From contig JACONG010000004.1 of the NCBI GenBank assembly GCA_014323865.1, forward strand, positions 114,841 to 178,840: DNA of 64,000 bases. Reading direction: 5' to 3'. This document shows positions 35,333 through 42,683 of this stretch, in pieces. The notes under the pieces are model-generated. The model saw nothing but the letters and a program-made list of their open reading frames with translations, was not told the DNA's origin and did not search any database. Position numbers and translations under genes: made by a program. The number at the start of each line of letters is the position of its first letter. The stretch's first letter is position 1. Source of the stretch: Rhodospirillales bacterium. Lineage in GTDB: Bacteria > Pseudomonadota > Alphaproteobacteria > SP197.

Positions 35333-36400
35333 TCAGGCCGCCAGCCGTGTGCCGTCGGGCATGAAATAGAGACAGCCCGCCGTGGCCATGTGGAAGGTGT
35401 GGCTTTCGCCGATGCTGTAGCTGTGGACGCCATGGCTGAGCGAGACCCAGACGTTCTCGCCGAACGCGAAATGCGCCGTGCTCTCCGAGCCTGAAAGCTC
35501 GGTAATCAGGACACGGCCAGTGATCTCGGTGACGACGCCATCGGATGCGATCGGTGAGATGTAATGCGGGCGGATGGCGACGATATAGTCGCCATCGGCA
35601 GCCGTTTCGATCGGGCCGTGTGCCGTCCAGGCGATGTCGGCACTCAGCTTGATCCGGTCGCCGCGCTTGGTGACACGTGCGGTGTTGATCGGCGGGTCAG
35701 AGAAGGCCCGGCTCGTCACGAGGTTCGTCGGCTGGCGGTAGACCTTGGCGGTATCGCCGACCTGGGTGACGCGGCCCTCGTGCAGCGCGACCGTGCGCCC
35801 GACCAGCATCAGCGCCTCGCTCGGCTCCGACGTGGCGTAGACCACCAGTGCGTTGCGCCCTCTCAGAAGGCGCGGCAACTCCTCGCGCAGCTCCTCGCGG
35901 AGTTTGTAGTCGAGATTGACCAACGGTTCGTCGAGCAGAACCAGGTCGCTGTCCTTGACCAGTGCGCGTGCGAGCGCCGTGCGCTGTTGCTGACCGCCCG
36001 ACAGCTCGGCGGGGCGCCGCGAAAGAAACGGCTCGAGCTTCAGGAGCGCTGCGGTCTCCTGGACGCGGCGCTTGATCTCGGCCTTTGGAACGCCCGCCAC
36101 ACGCAGGGGCGAGGCGATGTTTTCGAAGACACTCATGTGCGGATAGTTCACGAAGAACTGGTGCACCAGGCTCACGTTGCGCTTCTGGGTGCGCACGTGT
36201 GTAACGTTCTCGCCGTTGAACCAGATTTCCCCGGAGCTCGGGCGGTCGAGATGCGCCATCATCTTGATGAGCGTCGTCTTGCCCGCGTTTGTTGCGCCCA
36301 GCAGCACATTGAAACCGTCGGGCGCCAGCGAGAAGGAACACTCGTGAATGTGGGTCTCGGCGCCGACGTGCTTGGCGACGTTGCGGAATTCCAGGGTCAT
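35333..36400 (-). CDS. glpS: Glycerol ABC transporter ATP-binding protein lacking the switch histidine
   Basis: A 355-residue ATPase. Walker A GATNAGKT (35-42), Q81, signature LSGGQ (133-137) and Walker B LVLLDE (153-158) are canonical, but the switch histidine is Ser191 (VVYATSEPSEAL instead of VTHD). A C-terminal TOBE-like domain follows. The ATG at 36400 (MTLEFRNVAKH) is preferred; the frame is open to 36571 but that runs into glpV. It is separated from glpV by a 130-base gap with a strong stem-loop. Confidence 0.88.
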   Translation of the reverse strand: MTLEFRNVAKHVGAETHIHECSFSLAPDGFNVLLGATNAGKTTLIKMMAHLDRPSSGEIWFNGENVTHVRTQKRNVSLVHQFFVNYPHMSVFENIASPLRVAGVPKAEIKRRVQETAALLKLEPFLSRRPAELSGGQQQRTALARALVKDSDLVLLDEPLVNLDYKLREELREELPRLLRGRNALVVYATSEPSEALMLVGRTVALHEGRVTQVGDTAKVYRQPTNLVTSRAFSDPPINTARVTKRGDRIKLSADIAWTAHGPIETAADGDYIVAIRPHYISPIASDGVVTEITGRVLITELSGSESTAHFAFGENVWVSLSHGVHSYSIGESHTFHMATAGCLYFMPDGTRLAA

Positions 36401-36478
36401 TCCGTTGGTCTCTGCATGTCGCCGGCCTCGCGCTTCGGGGCGAATGACCTTACAGGATGTGGCGATATGGAAGAAGAA

Positions 36479-36516
36479 CGGCGGCTGCCCACGGAGGTCC
36501 CGAAAGGCAGCCGCCG
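36479..36516 (-). terminator. Intercistronic stem-loop between glpV and glpS
   Basis: A perfect 11-bp GC-rich stem (36479-36489 with 36506-36516, 16-base loop) follows the glpV stop by about 14 bases on the minus strand, with a pyrimidine-rich but not T-only tail. In ABC operons such hairpins stabilise or attenuate, so that the binding protein is made in excess over the membrane parts; that role here is an inference. Confidence 0.6.
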
Positions 36517-36530
36517 GTTCATCGCCTGGC

Positions 36531-38276
36531 TTACTCGGCCGCGTCGGCCCAGCGACCGATGAGCTCCTCATAGGCGATCGTCACGCCCCGGGGCTTCTCA
36601 TTTTCCAGCATGGGCTTCGGTGAACCGGGCTGCGACAGCCAGTACTCCGGATCGCTCTCCTCGTTGAGGCGCGGTCCGCAACCACCGTAGACATCGGCAC
36701 CTTCGTCGGCGGCCTGCATACGCGCCATGACCTGGTCCATCTCGCTGGCGAGACGATCCATGGCTTCCTGCGCGGTGAAGGCACCCGAGTTCACGTCACC
36801 GATCTGCTGCCACCAGATCTGGGCCAGCTTGGGATAGTCGGGAACGTTGACGCCCGTCGGGGTCCACAGCACGCGGTCGGGCGAGCGGTAGAACTCCACG
36901 AGGCCGCCCAGCGCAGGTGCGCGCTCGGTGAAGCTCTTGTGGTTGACGGTGCTGTCACGGATGAAGGTCAGGCCGACATGGCTCTTCTTCACGTCGACGG
37001 TCTTGGACACCACGAACTGGGCATAGAGCCAGGCAGCCATGGCGCGATCGGTCGGCGTCGAGTTCAGGATCGTCCACGAACCGGCGTCCTGATAGCCGAG
37101 CTTCTGGCCTTCCTCCCAGTAGGGACCCTTCGGGCTGGGCGCCATCCGCCACAGCGGCATGCCGTCTTCATCGACCGTGTTGTTGCCGTCTTCCCGGGAC
37201 TCCACCATCGACGCGGTGAAGGCCGTGTACCAGAAGACCTGCTGGGCGACGTTGCCCTGGGCGAGGGCCGGCAGTGACTGGTAGAAGTCGTAGCTGGCAG
37301 CCGCCGGCGGGGCGTAGGCGCGGAGCCACTCGTCCCACTTGCGGATCGCGTAGACCGCTGCAGGGCCGTTGGCAGCGCCGCCGCGGCTGACGCTGGCGCC
37401 AACCGGATTGCAGCTGCCTTCTTCCATGCGGATACCCCACTCGTCGACGGGCACGCCGTTCGGCAGGCCGATGTCGCCAGCGCCGGCCATGGAGAGCCAC
37501 GCATCGGTCATGCGCCAGCCGAGGTCGGGAGCGCGCTTGCCGTAGTCCATGTGCCCGTAGACTTCGACGCCATCGATCTCGCCGACATGCACCGAGAAGA
37601 ACTCGGCGATGTCCTCATAAGCCGACCAGTTGACCGGCACACCGAGATCGTAGCCGTAGATCTCCTTGAACTGCGCCTGGAAGTCCTCGCGGTCGAACCA
37701 GTCCTTGCGGAACCAGTAGAGGTTGGCGAACTGCTGGTCGGGAAGCTGATACAGGTCGCCATCGGGGCCCGTCGTGAACGCGATGCCGATGAAGTCGTCC
37801 AGGTCCAGATTGGGGTTCGTCACCGCCGCAGCTTCGCCGGCCATCCAGTCGGTCAGGTTGACCGCGAGCTGCAGGCGCGCGTGGGTGCCGATCAGGTCAC
37901 TGTCGTTGATGTAGGCGTCGTAAAGGTTCCGACCCGTCTGCATCTGGGTCTGCACCGCCTGCACCACTTCGCCTTCGCCAAGCAACTGGTGGTTGACCTT
38001 TATGCCGGTGATGTCCTCGAACGCCTGCGTCAGGACTTCAGATTCGTAAGTGTGCGTCGGAATCGTCTCCGACAGCACGTTGATTTCCATGCCGGCGTAC
38101 GGCTTGGCGGCTTCGATGAACCACTCCATCTCGGCCATCTGTTCCTCGACTGTCAGAGTCGAGGGTTGGAACTCTTCGTTCACCCACGTCTCCGCAGCCG
38201 CCATCTCGGCCCATGCCGACGATGCCGAACTGGCCATCGCCAAACCGGCGGCGGCTGCAACAATGCGATTGCGCAT
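36531..38276 (-). CDS. glpV: Glycerol ABC transporter substrate-binding protein
   Basis: A 581-residue periplasmic binding protein; long for its class but normal for GlpV-type proteins. Signal peptide at 1-23 (AAAAGLAMASSASSAWAEM). Cluster 1-type features include MEINVLSETIPTHTYESEVL and GDLYQLPDQQFANLYWFRKDW (shortened: GDLYQLPDQQFANLYWFR). First gene of the importer operon, divergent from glpR, which probably controls it from the 130-base shared gap. Confidence 0.88.
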   Translation of the reverse strand: MRNRIVAAAAGLAMASSASSAWAEMAAAETWVNEEFQPSTLTVEEQMAEMEWFIEAAKPYAGMEINVLSETIPTHTYESEVLTQAFEDITGIKVNHQLLGEGEVVQAVQTQMQTGRNLYDAYINDSDLIGTHARLQLAVNLTDWMAGEAAAVTNPNLDLDDFIGIAFTTGPDGDLYQLPDQQFANLYWFRKDWFDREDFQAQFKEIYGYDLGVPVNWSAYEDIAEFFSVHVGEIDGVEVYGHMDYGKRAPDLGWRMTDAWLSMAGAGDIGLPNGVPVDEWGIRMEEGSCNPVGASVSRGGAANGPAAVYAIRKWDEWLRAYAPPAAASYDFYQSLPALAQGNVAQQVFWYTAFTASMVESREDGNNTVDEDGMPLWRMAPSPKGPYWEEGQKLGYQDAGSWTILNSTPTDRAMAAWLYAQFVVSKTVDVKKSHVGLTFIRDSTVNHKSFTERAPALGGLVEFYRSPDRVLWTPTGVNVPDYPKLAQIWWQQIGDVNSGAFTAQEAMDRLASEMDQVMARMQAADEGADVYGGCGPRLNEESDPEYWLSQPGSPKPMLENEKPRGVTIAYEELIGRWADAAE

Positions 38277-38351
38277 GCTGTCCTCCCATGTGCTTCCCGA
38301 ATTCGGCGATGCCGACTCGGATCAATCATGCTCATTTGTGAGAATGCTGGC

Positions 38352-38399
38352 CGTCAAGTGAAAAGGTCGACTTTCATCCGAAAACAATCACGATATTAT
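38352..38399. promoter_or_regulatory. Divergent glpV / glpR-glpD control region
   Basis: The gap 38277-38426 holds a plus-strand promoter-like pair TTTCAT (38372-38377) and TATTAT (38394-38399) with 16-base spacing, pointing to glpR. It also holds a TTGACG on the minus strand (38352-38357) pointing to glpV, without a good -10. An inverted repeat TGAAA...TTTCA centred on GTCGAC lies between them and could be a GlpR operator. All by eye. Confidence 0.4.
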
Positions 38400-38426
38400 A
38401 CGAACATGACTCGCGGATCGTCACCC

Positions 38427-39209
38427 ATGGTTCTGAGCGACCGTCAATCGCTCATCATGGCCCGTCTGCGCACCGAAGGGCGTGTTCTGGTCGACGATCT
38501 CGCGGTTGACTTCCAGGTCACAACGCAGACGATCCGGCGAGATCTCAACATCCTCAGTGCCGACGGATTGATCACGCGGATCCACGGCGGCGCCGTTCAG
38601 GCGGCCAGCACGACCATTCTTGCCTATACCGAACGGCGTTCGCTGGCTCTCGACGAGAAACGGGCGATTGCGCGTCATGCGGCGGCCATGATTCCGGACG
38701 GCTGTTCGCTCACCATCAACATTGCCACCACGACGGAACAGGTCGCTCATGCCCTGCGCGACAAGCGCGACCTCTTTGTCGTCACGAACAACATCAACGT
38801 GGTCAACATCCTGTCGGGCACACCGGCCAAGGAGATCATTCTGGCGGGCGGTGCAGTGCGCCAGACCGATGGTGCGATCGTCGGTGACGAAGCGGTCGAC
38901 TTCATCCGCAAGTTCCGGACAGACTATGCCGTGATCGGCGCCTCCGCACTCGATGCCGACGGCTCCATCATGGACTTCGATGTGCGTGAGGTTGCCGTTG
39001 CACGGGCCATCGCGGCCAACGCACGCCGCACCATCCTCGTCAGCGACCACACCAAGTTCAGCCGCAGCGCGCCGGTCCGGATCTGTCCCCTGGGCCAGAT
39101 CGACTTCTTCGTCACCGACCGGGCGCCGCCGCCCTCGTTCGTCGAAGCCTGCGACGCCGAAGATGTCGCGATCGAGATCACCGTGCCCGGAGTATCCGAT
39201 GACGCGTGA
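38427..39209 (+). CDS. glpR: DeoR-family transcriptional regulator of glycerol genes
   Basis: A 260-residue repressor: N-terminal helix-turn-helix (LSDRQSLIMARLRTEGRVLV, then DFQVTTQTIRRDLNILS and RIHGGAV) and a C-terminal sugar-phosphate-sensing DeoRC domain (ASALDADGSIMDFDVREVAV). Family members sense glycerol-3-phosphate. ATG 38427 (MVLSDRQ) is chosen; ATG 38406, seven codons earlier, is also possible and neither has a strong ribosome site. It overlaps glpD by 11 bases and is divergent from glpV, which fits local control of both. Confidence 0.88.
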   Translation: MVLSDRQSLIMARLRTEGRVLVDDLAVDFQVTTQTIRRDLNILSADGLITRIHGGAVQAASTTILAYTERRSLALDEKRAIARHAAAMIPDGCSLTINIATTTEQVAHALRDKRDLFVVTNNINVVNILSGTPAKEIILAGGAVRQTDGAIVGDEAVDFIRKFRTDYAVIGASALDADGSIMDFDVREVAVARAIAANARRTILVSDHTKFSRSAPVRICPLGQIDFFVTDRAPPPSFVEACDAEDVAIEITVPGVSDDA

Positions 39210-40779
39210 ACCGGGCAGCATCGTCGACCTCGCCATCATCGGTGGCGGAATCAACGGCTGCGGGATCGCCCGCGATGCCGCCGGGCGGGGTCTCAGTGTC
39301 TACCTCTGTGAACAGGGCGATCTCGGCCAAGGCACGTCATCGGCCTCGACCAAGCTCTTTCACGGCGGCCTGCGTTATCTGGAACACTACGAGTTCCGCC
39401 TGGTGCGCGAGGCGCTCGAAGAGCGCGAGGTGCTCTTGCGCACCATGCCGCATATCTCATGGCCGCTGCGCTTTGTGCTGCCGCACCATCCGGGCCTCAG
39501 GCCCGCCTGGCTGATCCGGCTTGGCCTGTTCATCTACGATCATCTCGGCGGTCGGAAGCGGCTGCCGCCCACCCGAAGCATCGATTTTCGGAAGGACCCG
39601 ACCGGCAATCCGCTTCAGGATCGCTTCCGCCGCGGCTTCGAGTACTCCGACTGCTGGATCGATGATGCGCGACTGGTGGTTCTCAACGCCCGGGCGGCAA
39701 CCGATCTGGGAGCGGAGGTCGCGGTCCGAACACGCTGTCTCGAAGCGCGGCGCGACAACGGGCTCTGGCTCCTGACATTGGAGGACACCGAGACCGGCGC
39801 ACGGTCGGAGATCATGGCGCGCGGACTGGTCAACGCATCGGGACCGTGGGTCGAGGACGTGATTCAGAACCGTCTGCGGCACAACAGCGCCGCCCGCATC
39901 CGTCTCGTCAAGGGCAGCCACATTGTGGTTCGCAGACTGTTCGAACACGATCGCGCCTACATCTTCCAGAACGCCGACGGCCGTATTGTCTTCGCGATTC
40001 CCTACGAGACCGACTACACGCTGGTCGGCACCACCGATGAAGATCATGACGGATCGCCAGAAGCGGCGTGCTGCAGCGATGCCGAGCGGACCTATCTCTG
40101 TTCCGCCGTCTCCGAGTATCTCGATCGCCCGGTCGTGGACGATGACATCGTCTGGACCTACTCGGGCGTTCGCCCTCTCTACGACAATGGTGCCATCTCG
40201 AACACGGCCGCGACACGGGATTACAAGCTGGAACTCGAGGAGGCCGGCGGTGCGGCGCCGCTGCTTAACGTCTTCGGCGGCAAGATCACGACCTACAGGC
40301 GTCTGTCGGAGGCCGCTCTCGCGAAGCTCTGGCCCTATTATACGCACATGACAGGCCCCTGGACCGCCGACGTCAGTCTTCCGGGCGGTGACTTTGACGT
40401 CGATGGTGTGGAACGGCTGACGCGCGACCTGGCATCGCGCTACCCCTTCCTGGGTGACGATTGGGCCGGACGGCTGATCCGGCTCTATGGCACGCTCGCG
40501 TTCGACCTTCTCGGCACCGCGGCCAGCCTTACCGATATGGGCACACGTTTCGGCGCCGATCTTACGGAACGCGAGGTTGTGTGGCTGATCGACCGGGAGT
40601 GGGCGCGGACCGCCGAGGATGCACTCTGGCGCCGCACCAAGCTGGGGCTTGTCCTGTCACGCGAGGAGGCGCGCGAGCTGGAGAGCTGGCTGGCGGAGCG
40701 ATTCGGCAAGGTGGCTCCGGCGCACGTCACCGGAGCCCGTCAGGCGTCCCCGAGCCAGAGAATATCCCGTTCAGATTGA
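39199..40779 (+). CDS. glpD: Aerobic glycerol-3-phosphate dehydrogenase
   Basis: Membrane-associated flavoenzyme feeding electrons to quinones. The 526 residues begin with the FAD motif DLAIIGGGINGCGIARDAAG, then SSASTKLFHGGLRYLEHYEF, GPWVEDVI and the C-terminal FGGKITTYRRLSE plus a helical cap. It starts inside the glpR 3' end. The last codons (ISRSD and the stop) lie inside the dispersed repeat 40762-40831, so the natural C-terminus seems to have been replaced by repeat sequence. Confidence 0.94.
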   Translation: MTREPGSIVDLAIIGGGINGCGIARDAAGRGLSVYLCEQGDLGQGTSSASTKLFHGGLRYLEHYEFRLVREALEEREVLLRTMPHISWPLRFVLPHHPGLRPAWLIRLGLFIYDHLGGRKRLPPTRSIDFRKDPTGNPLQDRFRRGFEYSDCWIDDARLVVLNARAATDLGAEVAVRTRCLEARRDNGLWLLTLEDTETGARSEIMARGLVNASGPWVEDVIQNRLRHNSAARIRLVKGSHIVVRRLFEHDRAYIFQNADGRIVFAIPYETDYTLVGTTDEDHDGSPEAACCSDAERTYLCSAVSEYLDRPVVDDDIVWTYSGVRPLYDNGAISNTAATRDYKLELEEAGGAAPLLNVFGGKITTYRRLSEAALAKLWPYYTHMTGPWTADVSLPGGDFDVDGVERLTRDLASRYPFLGDDWAGRLIRLYGTLAFDLLGTAASLTDMGTRFGADLTEREVVWLIDREWARTAEDALWRRTKLGLVLSREEARELESWLAERFGKVAPAHVTGARQASPSQRISRSD

Positions 40780-40831
40780 ATCAATCTGAACGGGTGAAGA
40801 TGCTCCGGGTCTTTCAAAGATGCAGAGCGGA
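40762..40831 (+). repeat. Dispersed palindromic repeat, copy 1
   Basis: A unit of about 70 bases opening with a near-perfect 29-base palindrome (40766-40794, arms CCCGTTCAGATTGA and complement) followed by GATGCTCCGGGTCTTT and GATGCAGAGCGGA. A second copy lies inverted at 51534-51600. It overlaps the glpD stop, and also lies just after the stop of the convergent membrane-protein gene. Confidence 0.8.
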
Positions 40832-40836
40832 CCGCA

Positions 40837-41262
40837 TCAGGCGCGGTAGAGCTCGTCCCAGAGGAAGATGGTGCAGACCTCGAACGCCAGAACGGCGTAG
40901 AGCAAGGTCGTAACGACCTCTTGCGGGCTGCATGCAAAGAGCGACAGGCGGCCCTGATCATCGCGTCCGAACAGCGGCGGCGCGTGCTCGGGCGTGCCGC
41001 GGATCACCATGACGATGGTCAGCGGGACCAATCCCAGCAGGAACGCGAACGGCGCGAGAACGCTGAGGTCCATCCACGGGAAGTAGCGGCTGGCACCGAA
41101 CATGGCGACCGGCACGATCGACCAAAGGAATCCCATATTCGCCAGGAACTCGGGGTTCATCTCAGTGGACTTTCCCATGCCACGACACAGCAGGGCAATC
41201 ACCGCCGCCAGCATAAAGCCGCAGAAAACCCAGACCGCCAGTCCGATTTCGACCAATTCCAT
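40837..41262 (-). CDS. Hypothetical four-helix membrane protein
   Basis: A 141-residue protein with hydrophobic segments at about 6-26, 42-60, 67-88 and 115-135 (for instance LAVWVFCGFMLAAVIALLC and LAPFAFLLGLVPLTIVMVI) joined by short polar loops; ends in TIFLWDELYRA. ATG at 41262 follows an in-frame stretch without conserved features. Family not recognised. Convergent with glpD; its stop lies 6 bases from the repeat. Confidence 0.65.
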   Translation of the reverse strand: MELVEIGLAVWVFCGFMLAAVIALLCRGMGKSTEMNPEFLANMGFLWSIVPVAMFGASRYFPWMDLSVLAPFAFLLGLVPLTIVMVIRGTPEHAPPLFGRDDQGRLSLFACSPQEVVTTLLYAVLAFEVCTIFLWDELYRA

Positions 41263-41347
41263 GGCACGTTGCCCTCCAATGGTTCTTGTTGACCCGCCCT
41301 GACAGCCGCGCGCGATTTTGGGATGGGCGCGCGAGAGGCGCAACCGT

Positions 41348-42106
41348 TCAGCCGCGGCCGATGTAGGGCATGGTGTTCGCCATGACGGTGATGAACGGCA
41401 CATTGGCGTCGAGCGGCATGTTGGCCATCAGCAACAGAGTATCCACCACGTTCTGCACGTCCATGGTCGGTTCCGGCATGATCCGGCCGTCAGGCTGCTC
41501 AAGTCCATGGCCGGAACCGGCGGTCATGTCGGTCAGCGCGTTGCCGATATCGATCTGCCCGCAGCAGATGTCGAACCTGCGACCGTCGAGCGAGGTCGAT
41601 CGCGTCAGGCCTGTGATCGCGTGTTTGGTGGCCGTGTAGGGGGCGGAGCGCGGTCGCGGGACATGGGCCGAGATCGAGCCGTTGTTCACGATCCGCCCGC
41701 CGCGGGGCGTCTGGGCCTTCATGATCCGCATGGCGTGCCGGGTGCACAGAAACGGCCCGGTCAGGTTGGTGTTCACCACGGCCTGCCACTGCTCGAACGT
41801 GAGCTCCTCCATCGGCACATCCGGTGCGCCAATACCCGCGTTGTTGAACAGCAGATCGAGCCGGCCAAAGGCCGTTTCGACGGCGGCGAACAGGGCCGCC
41901 ACCGAATCCGGATCGCCGACATCGCAGGTGACGGGCAACAGCCGCCCACCCGCGCCCGGCCGTTCGGCGACCGCCGCTTCCAGCCGGCCCAGACGCCGTC
42001 CGGCCAAGGCCACGGCAAAACCGGCGTCATGGAGGCCGAGCGCGCAGGCCCGGCCGATTCCGCTGCCCGCCCCGGTGACGACGGCGACACGTTGCACAGC
42101 TGCCAT
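41348..42106 (-). CDS. SDR-family NAD(P)-dependent oxidoreductase
   Basis: A 252-residue classical short-chain dehydrogenase. [16 protein letters not shown] (cofactor site), LLFNNAGIG, then Ser in [12 protein letters not shown] and the Tyr/Lys pair in APYTATKHA complete the catalytic set. Substrate unknown. Its neighbours, a broken enolase-superfamily gene and a glycosidase-like gene on the opposite strand, hint at sugar or sugar-acid catabolism. ATG 42106 gives the normal N-terminus. Confidence 0.85.
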   Translation of the reverse strand: MAAVQRVAVVTGAGSGIGRACALGLHDAGFAVALAGRRLGRLEAAVAERPGAGGRLLPVTCDVGDPDSVAALFAAVETAFGRLDLLFNNAGIGAPDVPMEELTFEQWQAVVNTNLTGPFLCTRHAMRIMKAQTPRGGRIVNNGSISAHVPRPRSAPYTATKHAITGLTRSTSLDGRRFDICCGQIDIGNALTDMTAGSGHGLEQPDGRIMPEPTMDVQNVVDTLLLMANMPLDANVPFITVMANTMPYIGRG

Positions 42107-42228
42107 GGAGTACCCCTCGCCTCTTCTCGTGTTGTTTACACGGAAGATCGCTATCAGGGTCAAGCACGATGCGCATGGGCGCATGAGTCCGCTATAGTCG
42201 CCCGATGGCGCACGCAAAGAGAATAACC

Positions 42229-42683
42229 ATGAAAATCACGCGCATCGCTGCATACGGCCTTGAACTTCCCTGCAAGGACGACATGAGTCCTGCGACAGCC
42301 TGCAAGCGATGTTGCGGATCGTCAGCGATGGTGCCGCCGATGGCGTCACCATCAGGATCTCGCGTTTCGGCGGCATCACGCGGGCGCGCCAGGTGTGCGA
42401 CCTCGCGGTCGAGGCTGGCTTGATGGTGATCGTTGCGTGCATCGGTGGTGCGGAGATCATTCCGGCGGCTATGGCCCATATGTCGCTGTCCACGCCTGCC
42501 TGCCTGCGTGCCCACACGGTCGACTTTCACAACCGGTTCAGCGTCTCGAATGCTGTTGACTTTCGGGAAGTCCGGGGCGGACGGATGCAGACCCCCTATG
42601 CCGCAGGCCTTGGCGTTGCGTCGCTGAGGGAGCAGTTCGGCGCGCCGATCCCGGCCTTCGATCTCGGCGGTCATGGTGCCTGA
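42229..42683 (+). pseudogene. Enolase-superfamily (mandelate racemase/muconate lactonizing) remnant
   Basis: The first 18 codons ([18 protein letters not shown]) are a typical start of this superfamily. From about 42284 a different frame encodes only the last third: ESCDSLQAMLRIVSDGAADG, RISRFGGITRARQVCDLA, AHMSLSTP, VRGGRMQTP. Roughly 220 residues holding the catalytic lysines and metal ligands are lost and the frame is broken. The end overlaps the start of the glycosidase-like gene, so translation coupling may once have existed. Confidence 0.7.
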
